The position numbers and the translations under genes were made by a program. A stretch of DNA of 64,000 nucleotides from Sphingomonas sp. Leaf407 (GTDB taxonomy: Bacteria > Pseudomonadota > Alphaproteobacteria > Sphingomonadales > Sphingomonadaceae), in assembly GCF_001425385.1 (NCBI RefSeq), contig NZ_LMQO01000006.1:1-64000 (forward strand), written 5' to 3'. Under the pieces are notes generated by a model. That model was not told the origin of the DNA. It saw only the letters and a program-made list of their open reading frames with translations, and searched no databases. Each line of letters begins with the position of its first letter. Position 1 is the stretch's first letter. Positions 52,293-62,837 of the stretch are shown piece after piece.

Positions 52293-52819
52293 CCGCGCCC
52301 CGCCTGCTCATCGTCGAGGATGACGCCACCTTCGCCCGGACGCTATGCCGATCGTTCGAGCGGCGCGGCTATGCCGTCGAAGTCACCGGCGGTCCCGACC
52401 GGCTGGAAGACCTTGCCCGCGCGTTCGATCCCGGCTTTGCGGTCGTCGACCTGCGGCTGGGCGGTGCGTCGGGCCTCGCCTGCGTGTCGACGCTGTCGGC
52501 GATCGATCCGGCGATGCGGATCGTCGTGCTGACCGGCTTCGCCAGCATCGCGACGGCGGTGGAGGCGATCAAGCTGGGCGCGACCAACTATCTCACCAAA
52601 CCCGCCAACACCGACGAGATCGAGGCGGCCTTCGCCAAGGTCGAGGGCAATGTCGCCGCCGACCTGACCGCCGCCCCCACCTCGATCAAGACACTGGAAT
52701 GGGAACATATTCACCAGACGCTGGCCGACACCGGCTTCAACATCTCCGAAGCGGCCCGGCGGCTGGGCATGCACCGCCGCACGCTGGCCAGAAAACTCGA
52801 CAAGCGGCATTTGTCGTGA
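52289..52819 (+). CDS. regA: Response regulator RegA/PrrA/ActR
   Basis: The protein has 176 residues. The receiver domain has LLIVEDDATFARTL, the phosphorylated Asp in FAVVDLRLGG, VVLTGFASIATAVEAIKLGA and a conserved Lys in YLTKPAN. The C-terminal Fis-type helix-turn-helix, FNISEAARRLGMHRRTLARK, is nearly invariant in this group. RegA controls respiration, carbon and nitrogen fixation and photosynthesis genes in response to oxygen and quinone state. The nearby cyo operon is a likely target (inference). Confidence 0.95.
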   Translation: MTAPRLLIVEDDATFARTLCRSFERRGYAVEVTGGPDRLEDLARAFDPGFAVVDLRLGGASGLACVSTLSAIDPAMRIVVLTGFASIATAVEAIKLGATNYLTKPANTDEIEAAFAKVEGNVAADLTAAPTSIKTLEWEHIHQTLADTGFNISEAARRLGMHRRTLARKLDKRHLS

Positions 52820-52946
52820 AACTTCGCCATTCAGGGGGTGCGAAACGCCCCCGGCCCTGTGCTATGATGCGCCGCAAAGGGGAAACGGTTCATCGTGCGG
52901 CAGCATCGGTAGCGATAGACCGGCCCGCACCCGTAGAGTGTCAAGG

Positions 52947-54428
52947 ATGAGAGCGATTTTCCACAACCGCCACCGCTTCGTAACTCCGGCCCGCCGTCTG
53001 CTGATCGCGGGCATCGCGCTCGGCTGCACCGCCGCCGCCGGCGCGCAGGTACTGCCGCCGCCGGTCGTGCCGACGCTGCCGCAGACCACCGGCGTGACCA
53101 TGGCCGTGCCGGTCCTCACCCCGGCGCAGGAAGGCGAACTCGCCCGGCTGATCGCCCGCGACGAAGTGGCGCAGGGGCTGAAGGACCGCGAACCCGCGCT
53201 CGCCTCGCTGACCGGCCCGGCGCTGGTGCAGGCAGCGCTCGACCATGCCCGCGCGGTCCGTTCGGGCCGGCTCGACACCGCCGATTTCCAGACCGACTGG
53301 GCGATGCGGCCGCAGCCGTTCGATCCGCTCCCCTCGCTGCGCGCCGCCGTGGCGCAGAACCGGCTGGCATCGTGGGTCGCCGCGCTGCCGCCGCCCTATG
53401 CTGGCTATGACACGCTGGTCGCCGGCCTCGCGCGCTATCGCAAGATTCAGGCGGCGGGCGGCTGGGGCACGATCGGCGCCGGGTCCGAACTGAAACTGGG
53501 CGGTCGCGGACCGCAGGTCGCGGCGCTGCGCAAGCGCCTCGCCGCCGAGGATTCCGAGGTATCGGCCAGCGGCGACATGTTCGACGCATCGCTGCTCGAC
53601 GCGGTGCGCCGAGCCCAGCGCCGCTATGGCCTGAACCCCGCCGGACAGGTCGGCGCGCAGACCATCGCCTCGCTCAACGTGCCGGTCAGCGAGCGGATCA
53701 AGCAGATCAAGGCCAACATGGAGCGCTGGCGCTGGTTGCCGACGCAACTTGAGAAGGACCGGATTCAGGTCAACATCGCCGCCGCCGTGCTGACGGTGTT
53801 CGACGGCGATCAGCCGGTCACGTCGATGAAGGCGGTGACGGGCCGTCCGGGCGATGAAACCCCGATGCTGACCTCGACGATCCACTCGATCGTGCTCAAT
53901 CCGCCATGGAATGTGCCGTCGTCGATCGCCGACAAGGAACTGTGGCCCAAGGAGCGGGCGAACCCCGGCTATCTGCGCCGCAACGGCTTCCGCGTGATCG
54001 ACACCGGCAATGGTGGCAAGCGGCTGCAACAGGCGTCGGAGCGCAGCGCGCTCGGCCGGTTCAAGTTCGATTTCGACAATCCGTTCGCGGTCTATCTCCA
54101 CGACACCCCGGCGCAGTCGGGCTTCGCCAAGTTCGATCGCCTTGCCAGCCATGGCTGCGTCCGCCTCGAAAAGCCCGAGGATCTCGCCCGGCTGTTGCTG
54201 CGCACCACGCCGCAATGGCCTGATACGCAGATCGACGCGACGCTCGCCTCGGGCAAGACGGTGCGCGCGCAGGTCGCCAATCCGGTGAAGGTGTACCTCC
54301 TCTACTGGACCGCGTTCGCCACGCCCAACGGCACGATGAGCTTCCGCGAGGACCCCTATAAATGGGACGGCGTCCTCGCCAACAAGATCGCCGCGCGGTC
54401 GGACAAGATGCAGGTCGCCGCGCGATGA
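52947..54428 (+). CDS. L,D-transpeptidase with peptidoglycan-binding domain (YcbB/LdtD type)
   Basis: About 493 residues. A signal peptide (LLIAGIALGCTAAAGA) is followed by a scaffold helical region, a PG_binding_1 motif (GRGPQVAALRKRLA, then RRYGLNPAGQVGAQTIASLN) and the YkuD catalytic domain: VLNPPWNVPSSI, FDNPFAVYLHDTP and SHGCVRLEKPEDLA (catalytic Cys in HGCVR). It makes 3-3 cross-links in peptidoglycan in the periplasm. ATG at 52947 or GTG at 52938 could start it. The following lipoprotein gene overlaps or adjoins its stop. Confidence 0.92.
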   Translation: MRAIFHNRHRFVTPARRLLIAGIALGCTAAAGAQVLPPPVVPTLPQTTGVTMAVPVLTPAQEGELARLIARDEVAQGLKDREPALASLTGPALVQAALDHARAVRSGRLDTADFQTDWAMRPQPFDPLPSLRAAVAQNRLASWVAALPPPYAGYDTLVAGLARYRKIQAAGGWGTIGAGSELKLGGRGPQVAALRKRLAAEDSEVSASGDMFDASLLDAVRRAQRRYGLNPAGQVGAQTIASLNVPVSERIKQIKANMERWRWLPTQLEKDRIQVNIAAAVLTVFDGDQPVTSMKAVTGRPGDETPMLTSTIHSIVLNPPWNVPSSIADKELWPKERANPGYLRRNGFRVIDTGNGGKRLQQASERSALGRFKFDFDNPFAVYLHDTPAQSGFAKFDRLASHGCVRLEKPEDLARLLLRTTPQWPDTQIDATLASGKTVRAQVANPVKVYLLYWTAFATPNGTMSFREDPYKWDGVLANKIAARSDKMQVAAR

Positions 54429-54439
54429 AGGGGGTACGA

Positions 54440-54814
54440 ATGAACCGGAAATTTCGTGGGCTGATGCTGGCGGGCAGCGCGTTGCTGCTCGCCGGGGGTC
54501 TTGCCGCCTGCTCGAACGACACGGTCGACGAGGCGCCGATCGAGAACAGCGCGTTCGACGAGGAGGCACCGCCGCCGGTCGAAGCCAACACCGACGTCAG
54601 CTACGAACCCGTACCCGACATCGTCGGCAACGCGACCGCCGCCGCCCCGGTCGAGGACCTGCCGCCGCCCCCGCCGCCGGTCGAGCCCGACCAGCAGGTC
54701 CTCGACGACGCCTCGGCCACCGGCCTAACCTCGCGCAGCACCCGCGGCGAACCGACCCCGCCGGCCGACGACGCCCCGGTCGACGACGTCATGTCGAACC
54801 AGTCGGGCGAGTGA
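54440..54814 (+). CDS. Small proline-rich lipoprotein, unknown
   Basis: About 124 residues from the ATG at 54440, which has AAGGGGG 5 bp upstream; an in-frame ATG at 54425 overlaps the transpeptidase stop. The lipobox LLAGGLAACSN is clear. The mature part is acidic and proline-rich (EDLPPPPPPVEPDQQ), without a folded domain. It is likely a cell-envelope lipoprotein made together with the L,D-transpeptidase. No family is recognised. Confidence 0.65.
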   Translation: MNRKFRGLMLAGSALLLAGGLAACSNDTVDEAPIENSAFDEEAPPPVEANTDVSYEPVPDIVGNATAAAPVEDLPPPPPPVEPDQQVLDDASATGLTSRSTRGEPTPPADDAPVDDVMSNQSGE

Positions 54815-54821
54815 TCCCCCC

Positions 54822-54844
54822 GCCCGGCGCATGGCGCGCCGGGC
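54822..54844 (+). terminator. GC-rich hairpin after the lipoprotein gene
   Basis: GCCCGGCGC and GCGCCGGGC form a 9-bp perfect stem with loop ATGGC, 7 bp beyond the TGA stop. No T-run follows, so it is at best a weak intrinsic terminator or an mRNA-protecting hairpin. Confidence 0.5.
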
Positions 54845-55399
54845 GACTGTCCTACAGCGGCAGTATTTGCCAGAGTGTCGGCAACGCGCGAAACCGCGTC
54901 CGCTATTTGACATGACTGCAACCCTCCCTCGCCCCTGACAGGGGAAAGGGATGCGCGGACCTGATCCTTGCGCAGCAAAGTCCGGGGCGATCGACGTTCA
55001 GCCGATGCTACCGCTTTTCGTCGTTCCCGCGCAGGCGGGAACCCATAGACGCAACGGGTCCGGTTCCATTGCTGGCACTGGCGTGTATGGATCCCCGCCT
55101 GCGCGGGGATGACGCGGGGAGGGGGCGAAGGCAAATCCCCCTGTCAGAGCCGACTGTCGATCCGCACTGATAGAAACAAGCGGAACGGGCACACTGAAGC
55201 AACCACGCACCGCTGCGGACACACCGTCTCAAGCGACTACATTATGCGGGCATCGCAACATCTTGGCGACACTATCGTCGAACGTGCGCGAAGGTCAGTC
55301 CGCAACTACGCCAATCCGCCACAATCTAACCACGAATCGCATCACGAGTGTAAAGTTTGTAAACTTTGGCCACCGCGTTCCGGCACGGCCAAGTACCGG
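54845..55399. other. Intergenic region without a gene
   Basis: It contains a short REP-B-like half (CCTCCCTCGCCCCTGACAGG near 54920), a full REP-A pair at 55019-55114, and a small palindrome AAAGTTTGTAAACTTT at 55352-55367 just past the stop of the next minus-strand gene. The rest shows no coding signal. Confidence 0.5.
55019..55114. repeat. Paired REP-like palindromes (family A, second copy)
   Basis: GTTCCCGCGCAGGCGGGAAC with CCATAGAC is followed, after about 35 bp, by GTGTATGGATCCCCGCCTGC and GCGGGGATGACG. It is the copy at 39966-40064 in reverse orientation with a different spacer. The pairing of one 'GGGATCC' type and one 'GGAACCC' type palindrome is preserved. Confidence 0.8.
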
Positions 55400-55588
55400 T
55401 CAGGCCGCGTTGGCGACCGGCTCCGGCTGACCAACGCCTTGATCGGCATAGGCAATGTCGAGATACAGGTTGGCCAGTTCGTAATGGGCGTGAACCACCT
55501 GGGCATGGTCGGCGCGCTGCGCCAGTTCCAGTTGCTGTTCCGCACGACGCACGAAGTAGGACATTTCGTCCGGGCCGATCAAAGACAC
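55400..55588 (-). CDS. Small helical protein of sphingomonads, unknown
   Basis: About 62 residues from a GTG with AGAGG 5 bp upstream (an earlier start is possible). The sequence SYFVRRAEQQLELAQRADHA, then QVVHAHYELANLYLDIAY, is a two-helix pattern rather like a TPR hairpin. Similar short proteins are common in sphingomonads and I know of no function. The ribosome site and composition support a real gene. Confidence 0.65.
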   Translation of the reverse strand: MSLIGPDEMSYFVRRAEQQLELAQRADHAQVVHAHYELANLYLDIAYADQGVGQPEPVANAA

Positions 55589-55742
55589 GCTAACCTCTCG
55601 CGGGCGGTATCCGCCCTGTTTGACAATCGCCCGGTTCAACCGGACGTCGTATCAACGCCCGACCCCGGATCGGGGATGCCTGTCGCCGCAAATTCTGACG
55701 CGGTCATGACACCACCGGTCGCGGGATCGCGGCCGTTGGCGC

Positions 55743-56006
55743 TCAGATCCGCCGGTGCTTGCCGCCGTAGCGCCCGCCGATATAGGCACCCAGCCGGTCC
55801 ATCTCGGATGCGGCGGCGACCACCGCATCGCTCTGGCACGGCAGCGGATCGCGCTCGCGATCGGCGGCGCGCATCGCCACCTTCGCCGCCAGATCCTCGA
55901 TGTCGGCACGCGAGAGCAGGTTCTTCTCGCGAAGCAGGCAGAGCAGGCTCTGCAAGATCACCATGCTCTGTTCACCCACGGCATCACGCGGTTCGATTCC
56001 AGCCAT
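55743..56006 (-). CDS. Small helical protein, unknown
   Basis: The protein has 87 residues, with AGGAGAGG 4 bp before the ATG, one of the best ribosome sites in the window. It is helical, with MVILQSLLCLLREKNLLSRA, then DIEDLAAKVAMRAADRERDP. No signal peptide or known domain is seen. It lies about 150 bp upstream of the gene at 55400 on the same strand. Confidence 0.65.
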   Translation of the reverse strand: MAGIEPRDAVGEQSMVILQSLLCLLREKNLLSRADIEDLAAKVAMRAADRERDPLPCQSDAVVAAASEMDRLGAYIGGRYGGKHRRI

Positions 56007-56071
56007 CGTTCCTCTCCTATATTATAGGGTGAGGATATGCCGATCGCCGCGCGATGCAAGGGGTGTGCCGT

Positions 56072-57556
56072 TTAGTTCAATCCACCTCCCAGCGTCCGGT
56101 ACAGCGTGACGAGGTTGGTCGCCCGCGCCAGCCGGGTCTGCACCAGCGTCTGCCGCGCGGCATAGCTGGTCCGCTGCGAATCGAGCGTGGTCAGGAACGA
56201 ATCGATTCCCGCGCGGTAGCGCGCATCGGACAGCCGGGCAGCGGTTGTCGCGGCGGCCGCCCGCGCGGTCTGCGCCGACAGCCGCTCGCCGATCGTGCCG
56301 CGGGTCGCCAGCGCGTCGGCCACCTCGCGGAACGCGGTCTGGAGCGTATCCTCATAGGTCGCGACCGCGCCCAGTTGCTGCGCGCGCGCCACCTCGACGT
56401 TCGCCCTGCGCCGGCCGCCGTCGAACAACGGCAGGCTGGCGGTCGGCGAGATCGAGAAATTCTCGGTTCCCGCGCCGAACAGCCCGCCGAGCGCGGTGCT
56501 GATCGTCCCCAGCGTCGCGGTCAGCGAGATCGTCGGGAACATCGCCGCCCGCGCCGCGCCGATATTGGCGTTGGCGGCATAGAGCTGCCGTTCGGCCTGC
56601 AACACGTCGGGCCGGCGCAGCAGCACCTGCGACGAAACGCCGGCGGGCAGGTCGGTCAGGATCGGGTCCTGCACGCCCAGCGTCGTCGGCAATTGCTCGA
56701 CCGGCACGGTGGTGCCGGCGAGCAGGTTGATCGCATTCTGGTCCTGCGCGATCTGCGCGGTCAGCGTGGCGATGTCGCTGCGGGCCTGCTGATAGTTGGT
56801 TTCGGCCTGCTGCACCTCCAGCTCGGAGATGACGCCGACGCGGAACTGCGCCCGCGTCAACTCCAGTGACCGGCCGAAACTGGCCAGCGTATCGCGCGAG
56901 ATCTGCAACTGGTCCTGATCCGACGCCATCGTCAGCCACGCGGTCGCGATCTCGCCGATCAGCGCGATGCGGGCGGCGCGCTGCGCTTCCTCGGTCGCGA
57001 AGTATTGCTGGAGCGCTGCCTGGCTCAGATTGCGGACCCGGCCGAACAGGTCGAGCTCGAACGCCGAAAAGCCGACCGACGCCTGATAGATTTCGAGGTT
57101 GCCCGACGATTGCGCCGGCACCCCGCCGGCGGCACCGCCACTCGCGCCACCGGCTCCGGCACCACCCGCCCCGCCCAGCGCGCCGAACGGGTTGTTGGTG
57201 TAGGTGACGCCACCGTTCGTCGTGGTGGTCGGTACCCGGTCGGCGCGGGTAATGCGGTATTGCGCGCGCGCCTGCAGCACGTTCGCCGCCGTCACGCGCA
57301 GGTCGCGATTGTTCTCCAGCGCGGTGGCGATCACCGCCTGCAACCGGGGATCGGTAAAGAACTCGCGGTAGCCGATCTTCGTCACATCGGCCTGTTCGGG
57401 CCCCAGCGGCGGATAGGCCCCGCCTTGCGGCAGGGTCAGCGGGATCGCGCCGTCGGGCCGGACATTCTTGGGCGCGAGGTTGCAGGCGGCCAGCGCGGTC
57501 GTCGCGCCGAGGATCGCCAGGGTACGCAGGGTCATCATATGCTTGCCCATGGTCAT
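56072..57556 (-). CDS. RND efflux outer-membrane lipoprotein, NodT/OprM type
   Basis: About 494 residues. The lipobox [11 protein letters not shown] and two repeats of the TolC/OEP fold ([60 protein letters not shown]) are clear. It forms the trimeric outer-membrane channel of the tripartite pump. Its ATG overlaps the stop of the RND transporter gene (ATGA), and it is the last gene of the operon. A Gly/Ala-rich loop interrupts the first half. Confidence 0.92.
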   Translation of the reverse strand: MTMGKHMMTLRTLAILGATTALAACNLAPKNVRPDGAIPLTLPQGGAYPPLGPEQADVTKIGYREFFTDPRLQAVIATALENNRDLRVTAANVLQARAQYRITRADRVPTTTTNGGVTYTNNPFGALGGAGGAGAGGASGGAAGGVPAQSSGNLEIYQASVGFSAFELDLFGRVRNLSQAALQQYFATEEAQRAARIALIGEIATAWLTMASDQDQLQISRDTLASFGRSLELTRAQFRVGVISELEVQQAETNYQQARSDIATLTAQIAQDQNAINLLAGTTVPVEQLPTTLGVQDPILTDLPAGVSSQVLLRRPDVLQAERQLYAANANIGAARAAMFPTISLTATLGTISTALGGLFGAGTENFSISPTASLPLFDGGRRRANVEVARAQQLGAVATYEDTLQTAFREVADALATRGTIGERLSAQTARAAAATTAARLSDARYRAGIDSFLTTLDSQRTSYAARQTLVQTRLARATNLVTLYRTLGGGLN

Positions 57557-60500
57557 GCCTCCTGCGGCGCTTTGCCGCCGTCGGAGGCGTGGTTGCCGCC
57601 ATCGGGTTCGATGTCGCGATTGGCCGATTTTTCGTTCTTGCCGCCCTGATCCTTGCCACCGTGTCCGAACAGCCGGAGCACGACGACGAAGAACATTGGC
57701 ACGAAGAAGATCGCGAGGATCGTCGCCGACAGCATACCGCCCACCACCGCGCGGCCGATGGCGTTCTGCCCACCGGCACCCGCACCAGTCGACAGCGCGA
57801 GCGGCAGCACGCCGAAGATGAAGGCGAGCGACGTCATCAGGATCGGCCGCAGCCGCAGCTTCGCCGCCTCGATTGCCGCTTCCATCGGGCTCTTGCCGTC
57901 TCCCATCCGTTCCTCGGCGAATTCGACGATGAGGATCGCGTTCTTCGCCGACACGCCGATCGTGGTGATAAGGCCCACCTGGAGATAGATGTCGTTGTTC
58001 AGCCCGGTCAGCATCGCCGCCAGCAGCGCGCCGACAATGCCCAGCGGCACCACCAGCATGACCGAGATCGGCACCGACCAGCTTTCGTACAGCGCGGCGA
58101 GGCACAGGAACACGATCAGCAGCGACAGCGCGTAGAGCGCCGGCGCCTGCCCGCCCGACAGCCGCTCCTCATAGGACAGGCCGGTCCATTCGAGCGAGGT
58201 GCCCGGCGGCAGCTTGGCATGGATTTCCTCCATCGCCTTCATCGCCGCACCGGTGCTGGTGCCCGGCGCCGGCGCACCCTGTAGCTGCATCGCCGGCTGC
58301 CCGTTGTAGCGGGTGAGCTGTGCGGGTGCCTGCGTCCAGTTGACCGTCGAGAAGGCGGAATAGGGCGCCATCTGTCCGTTCTCGCCGCGCACGAAGAAGG
58401 CACCAAGGTCTTCCGGGCGCTGGCGATAGGGTTCGTCCGCCTGGATATAGACCCGCTTCACCCGTCCGCGATCGATGAAGTCGTTGACGTAGGCCCCGCC
58501 CCATGCGCTGGCGAGCGTGCTGTTGATCTGCCCCAGGTCGAGGCCGAGCGCGCGGGCCTTGTCCTGATCGATGTCGATCCTGAGCTGCGGCGCATCGTCG
58601 AGGCTGAGCGGACGCACCTGCGCCACCGCCTTGTTCTGCATCGACATACCGAGCATCATGTTGCGCGCGGCGACCAGCCGCTCATGCCCGATCCCGCCGG
58701 TATCGACCAACTGCAGATCGAAGCCGGTGGCGTTGCCCAGTTCCTGGACGGCGGGCGGCACGATCGCGAAGACCATCGCGTCCTTATATCCCGACAGCGC
58801 ACCCATGGCGCGCCCGGCGATCGCCTGCGCACTGTTCTGCGCTCCCGGTCGTTCGGCCCAGTCCTTCAGCCGGACGAACGCCAGGCCGGTATTCTGCCCC
58901 TGCCCCGCGAACGAGAAGCCGTTGATGGTGAACACGCCGGTCACGCTGGCGGCTTCGTTCTTCAGGAAATGCTCGCGCACCTTGGTCAGCGCGACTTCGG
59001 TCCGCGCGGAGCTGGCACCCGAGGGTCCCTGCACCAGCACGACGACACCGCCCTGGTCCTCGTCCGGCAGGAAGCCCGACGGCAGCCGCACGAACAGCAG
59101 CACCATGACGGCGACGATGCCAGCATAGACGAGCATCGACCATTTCCAGCCGCGCGCGGTGCGCCCCACGCCCCGTTCGTACTTCTGCGTGCCCCGGTCG
59201 AAGGTCCGGTTGAACCAGTCGAAGAAGCGGTTGAAGAACCGGGCGATCGGGTTCCGGCTGGTGCTGTGGTGCTTGTCCGGGTCGTGCGGCTTCAGGATCG
59301 TGGCGCACAGTGCGGGCGTCAGGATCAACGCGACCAGCACCGACAGCACCATCGCCGAGACGATCGTGATCGAGAACTGGCGATAGATGACGCCGGTCGA
59401 CCCGCCGAAGAACGCCATCGGCAGGAACACCGCCGACAGGACCAGGCCGATGCCGACCAGCGCGCCGGTGATCTCGTCCATCGACTTGCGCGCGGCTTCC
59501 TTCGGGGACAGTCCTTCGGTCTGGATCAGGCGTTCGACGTTCTCAACGACGACGATCGCGTCATCGACCAGCAGGCCGATCGCCAGCACCATGCCGAACA
59601 GCGTCAGCGTGTTGATGGTGAACCCGGCCAGCGCCATGATGCCGAACGTGCCGAGCAGCACGACGGGCACCGCGATCGTCGGGATCAGCGTGGCGCGCCA
59701 GTTCTGGAGAAACAGGAACATCACGAGGAAGACGAGGACCACCGCCTCGACCAACGTGTGGATGACCTGTTCGATCGACAGCCGCACGAACGGCGTGGTG
59801 TCGAGCGGATAGATCACGTCGATCCCCGCCGGGAAATTCTTGCGAATTTCCTCCATCTGCTCCTTCACCGCATCGACGGTGCCCAGCGCATTCGCGCCGG
59901 GGGCCAGACGGACGCCGAAACCGGCGCCCGGCTTGCCGTTCCACAGGGTCGAGAAGCCGTAGTTCTCGGCACCCAGTTCGACCCGGGCGACGTCGCTCAA
60001 CCGGACGACCGCGCCGCCGACGCTGGTCTTCAGGCGGATGTTGCCGAACTGTTCGGGGGTTTGAAGCCGCGACTGGACCGATACCGTCGCGTTGAGCATC
60101 TGCTCCTTGGGCGCGGGCTGCGCGCCGAGCTGCCCGGCGGAAACCTGCGCATTCTGCGCCTGCACCGCCTGGGTAACGTCGGCCATGGTCAGCGCGTAAT
60201 TGTTGAGCTTGAGCGGATCGACCCAGATGCGCATCGCATATTGCGATCCGAAAATCTGGAGTTCACCCACGCCGCTCACCCGGCTGATCGGATCCTGGAT
60301 CTGCGACGAGATGATGTCGGCGAGGTCGGACGCGCTCTTGGTGCCGTCCTGCGACACCAGCCCTACTACCAGCAGGAAGCTGGCGGAGGATTTCGCGACG
60401 CGGATGCCCTGCTGCTGCACTTCCTGCGGCAACAGCGGGGTCGCCGCCTGCAGCTTGTTCTGCACCTGCACCTGCGCGATGTCGGGGTCGGTGCCCTGCT

Positions 60501-60783
60501 CGAACGTCAGCGTGATGGTGACGGTGCCCGCCGACGACGACGAGGACGAGAAATAGCGCAGATTGTCGATGCCCTTGAGCTGCTGCTCGATGATCTGCGT
60601 CGTCGTGTTTTCCAGCGTGGTCGCGTCCGCACCCGGATAGGTGGCGGAGATCGAGACCGCGGGCGGCGCGATCTCGGGGAACTGCGCGATGGGGAGCGAG
60701 CGGATGGCGAGGATGCCGAACAGCATCAACCCGACGGCGATGACCCATGCGAAGATGGGTCGATCGATGAAATAGCGAGACAT
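57553..60783 (-). CDS. RND multidrug efflux transporter, HAE-1 (AcrB/MexB) type
   Basis: About 1,076 residues from the ATG at 60783. The start [20 protein letters not shown] is the family hallmark. The proton-relay helix [20 protein letters not shown] carries the two Asp residues, and [16 protein letters not shown] lies in the second half. It has twelve membrane helices with two large periplasmic loops. It exports hydrophobic drugs, dyes and solvents by proton antiport. The acidic tail ([20 protein letters not shown]) is poorly conserved. The adaptor gene lies 5 bp upstream. Confidence 0.95.
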   Translation of the reverse strand: MSRYFIDRPIFAWVIAVGLMLFGILAIRSLPIAQFPEIAPPAVSISATYPGADATTLENTTTQIIEQQLKGIDNLRYFSSSSSSAGTVTITLTFEQGTDPDIAQVQVQNKLQAATPLLPQEVQQQGIRVAKSSASFLLVVGLVSQDGTKSASDLADIISSQIQDPISRVSGVGELQIFGSQYAMRIWVDPLKLNNYALTMADVTQAVQAQNAQVSAGQLGAQPAPKEQMLNATVSVQSRLQTPEQFGNIRLKTSVGGAVVRLSDVARVELGAENYGFSTLWNGKPGAGFGVRLAPGANALGTVDAVKEQMEEIRKNFPAGIDVIYPLDTTPFVRLSIEQVIHTLVEAVVLVFLVMFLFLQNWRATLIPTIAVPVVLLGTFGIMALAGFTINTLTLFGMVLAIGLLVDDAIVVVENVERLIQTEGLSPKEAARKSMDEITGALVGIGLVLSAVFLPMAFFGGSTGVIYRQFSITIVSAMVLSVLVALILTPALCATILKPHDPDKHHSTSRNPIARFFNRFFDWFNRTFDRGTQKYERGVGRTARGWKWSMLVYAGIVAVMVLLFVRLPSGFLPDEDQGGVVVLVQGPSGASSARTEVALTKVREHFLKNEAASVTGVFTINGFSFAGQGQNTGLAFVRLKDWAERPGAQNSAQAIAGRAMGALSGYKDAMVFAIVPPAVQELGNATGFDLQLVDTGGIGHERLVAARNMMLGMSMQNKAVAQVRPLSLDDAPQLRIDIDQDKARALGLDLGQINSTLASAWGGAYVNDFIDRGRVKRVYIQADEPYRQRPEDLGAFFVRGENGQMAPYSAFSTVNWTQAPAQLTRYNGQPAMQLQGAPAPGTSTGAAMKAMEEIHAKLPPGTSLEWTGLSYEERLSGGQAPALYALSLLIVFLCLAALYESWSVPISVMLVVPLGIVGALLAAMLTGLNNDIYLQVGLITTIGVSAKNAILIVEFAEERMGDGKSPMEAAIEAAKLRLRPILMTSLAFIFGVLPLALSTGAGAGGQNAIGRAVVGGMLSATILAIFFVPMFFVVVLRLFGHGGKDQGGKNEKSANRDIEPDGGNHASDGGKAPQEA

Positions 60784-60788
60784 GGGGC

Positions 60789-61988
60789 TTATTTCGCCTG
60801 TGCCTGAGAAGCGGGCGCGCCGCCGGCCGGGGCGGCCGCACCCTGCGGTGCTTGCCCCGCCGTCTGCGGCGTCCATGGATAGCCCTTGACGGGCGTGCCG
60901 GGCTGGAGGTTCATCGCGCCTTCGATGACGACCTTGTCACCGGGCTTCAGCCCGCCCGTCACCAGCCACGCATCGCCGACCGTGCGGCTGGTGGTCAGCG
61001 GACGGGGGCTGAGCTTGCCGTCCTGCCCGATCACCATCGCCGTGGCATTGCCCTTGGGATCGCGGGTGACGGCGCGCTGCGGCACGAGGATGCCGTCGCC
61101 CTGCGTCCCCTCGACCAGTTCGGCGCGGACGTACATGCCCGGCAGCAGCAGCCCGCGCGGATTGGCGAAGACCGCGCGGATCACCTGCGTCCCCGTCGCC
61201 GGATCGACCGTCACGTCGGTGAAGCGCAGCGTCCCCTCGATCGGATAGGTGCTGCCATCCTCCAGCTTCAGCCGGACCCGCGACGCGGCGGCACCGCGCG
61301 ACAGGTCGCCGCCCATCAACTGCTGGCGCAGCTTCAGCACGTCGGCGCTCGACTGCTGAATATCGACATAGACCGGGTCAAGCCGCTGGATCGTCGTCAG
61401 CGCTTCGGTCTGCGCCGCCGAGACCAGCGCGCCGGTGGTCGATACCGACCGCCCGATCCGGCCGGAGATCGGCGCGGTGATGGTCGTGCGCGACAGGTCG
61501 ATCTGCGCCTGACGGAGTGCTGCGCGCTGCGCTGCAATATCGGCCTCGGCCTGCTGCGCGGTGGTGGTCGCGTTCTCGAATTCCTGGCGTGAGATCGCGT
61601 TGATCTTCACCAGTTCGCCATAGCGCCGCGCGAGATTGCGGGTCGATGCGATCGCCGCCTGCGCACGGGTCAGCGCCGCGCGGGCGCTCGCCACCGCTGC
61701 CTGATAGGGTGCGGGGTCGATGCGATACAGCGGCTGGCCACGGCGGACGTAATCGCCCTCCTGGAACAGCCGCGCGAGGATCAGGCCGTTGACCTGCGGA
61801 CGGACCTCGGACGTCTCGAACGCCGCCGTGCGGCCAGGAAGCTGCGTCGTCAGCGTCACCGGTTCGGTGCGCACGGTCACGAAGCCCACCTGCGGCGGCC
61901 CTTGCGGTGCCTGCTGCGGCTGCTGCTCACCCCCGCCGCAGGCCGAAAGAATGAGCGCCAGTGCCAATGGAGCCGTGCTTTTTTTCAT
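60789..61988 (-). CDS. RND periplasmic adaptor (membrane fusion) lipoprotein, AcrA/MexA type
   Basis: The protein has 399 residues. The lipobox [11 protein letters not shown] is followed by [20 protein letters not shown], a helical hairpin ([20 protein letters not shown]), the lipoyl half-motif [13 protein letters not shown] and the C-terminal beta-barrel. It links the inner-membrane pump to the outer channel. It is the first gene of the operon, with GAGG before its ATG. A palindromic operator lies 28 bp upstream. The C-terminus is Ala/Gln-rich. Confidence 0.93.
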   Translation of the reverse strand: MKKSTAPLALALILSACGGGEQQPQQAPQGPPQVGFVTVRTEPVTLTTQLPGRTAAFETSEVRPQVNGLILARLFQEGDYVRRGQPLYRIDPAPYQAAVASARAALTRAQAAIASTRNLARRYGELVKINAISRQEFENATTTAQQAEADIAAQRAALRQAQIDLSRTTITAPISGRIGRSVSTTGALVSAAQTEALTTIQRLDPVYVDIQQSSADVLKLRQQLMGGDLSRGAAASRVRLKLEDGSTYPIEGTLRFTDVTVDPATGTQVIRAVFANPRGLLLPGMYVRAELVEGTQGDGILVPQRAVTRDPKGNATAMVIGQDGKLSPRPLTTSRTVGDAWLVTGGLKPGDKVVIEGAMNLQPGTPVKGYPWTPQTAGQAPQGAAAPAGGAPASQAQAK

Positions 61989-62015
61989 GAACGTCCTCGA
62001 CGGATGTGCTAAACA

Positions 62016-62035
62016 GTGAGTGATCGATCACTCAC
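62016..62035. promoter_or_regulatory. Perfect 20-bp palindrome, likely TetR operator
   Basis: GTGAGTGATCGATCACTCAC reads the same on both strands. It sits in the divergent gap between the adaptor and the TetR gene, 28 bp before the adaptor ATG. This is the standard place and form of an AcrR/TetR-type operator, so the regulator probably represses both the pump operon and itself. Confidence 0.8.
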
Positions 62036-62095
62036 ACATGGGCGGCGCGTACGCCGTCCCGGCGAATGAGGCAAGAGGTTGCAGGTGAATCTGAC

Positions 62096-62770
62096 GTGAA
62101 TTTGTTGCAGTGCGGTGCAGCGTGTCGGGCGAGCAAGGCGGCGGCCCGTCGCGAAAGGCTGGTTTCGGTGGCGCGACGGCTGTTCGCGGAACAGGGGTTC
62201 CACGGTACCGGCGTGGCGCAACTCGCCGCCGAGTCGGGAATCAAGGTCGGGCAGATCTATCGCGACTTCGCCGACAAGGAGGCGATCGTCGCCGAGATCG
62301 TCGAGAGCGACCTTGCGACCTTTCTGCACGAGGCCGATCTCGACCGGGCGATCGAGGCCGGCGACATTGCGGCGATCCGCCACTGGCTGCACGTCTTCGC
62401 CCGTTGCGAAGGGCCGAGCGATTCGCGGGCGCTGGTGCCCGAGATCATCGCCGAGGCGGCGCGCAACGATCGCATCGCCGCCATCGCGCATGCCATCAAC
62501 GCGCGGGTCAAACATGCGTTGTTCCGCGCGATCGCCGCGCTGGCCCCCGATCCCGATCATGCCGAGCGCCGCGCGCAACTGGCCGACCTGATCCTGACGA
62601 TCGGCGCGGGGTTGATGCACCGCCGAATCGCGGACGCCGAATTCGACGAAGCCGCCACCCGCCGCCGGATGGTCGCCATCGTCGAACGGGCGGTCGACAC
62701 GCTGACCGACGAAACGCCATACCCGATCCTCCAAAGGGAGGATTGCACTTTGTCGGCAGAGGGCTACTAA
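62096..62770 (+). CDS. TetR/AcrR-family repressor of the efflux operon
   Basis: About 224 residues from a GTG at 62096 with AGGTGA upstream; an ATG at 62066 would add ten residues. The N-terminal HTH is clear: RRERLVSVARRLFAEQGFHG, then TGVAQLAAESGIKVGQIYRDF. The C-terminal ligand domain is helical, as usual in the family. It is divergent from the RND operon, with a 20-bp palindrome between. It probably releases DNA when a pump substrate binds. Confidence 0.88.
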   Translation: MNLLQCGAACRASKAAARRERLVSVARRLFAEQGFHGTGVAQLAAESGIKVGQIYRDFADKEAIVAEIVESDLATFLHEADLDRAIEAGDIAAIRHWLHVFARCEGPSDSRALVPEIIAEAARNDRIAAIAHAINARVKHALFRAIAALAPDPDHAERRAQLADLILTIGAGLMHRRIADAEFDEAATRRRMVAIVERAVDTLTDETPYPILQREDCTLSAEGY

Positions 62771-62801
62771 GGGGGAACGCACTCCCTTGCGTATCGATGC
62801 C

Positions 62802-62834
62802 AAGGCCCGTCCGACCCGCCGTCGGACGGGCCTT
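62802..62834. terminator. Bidirectional hairpin terminator
   Basis: AAGGCCCGTCCGAC and GTCGGACGGGCCTT form a perfect 14-bp stem with loop CCGCC. It lies between the convergent tetR and GNAT genes. The AA at the stem's left edge and TT at the right give short T-tails in both directions. Confidence 0.8.
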
Positions 62835-62837
62835 GTG

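Noticed and set aside
58684..60807. 707-residue open frame opposite the RND transporter
   Set aside because: Composition is typical of an antisense shadow, and the RND gene on the other strand is certain.
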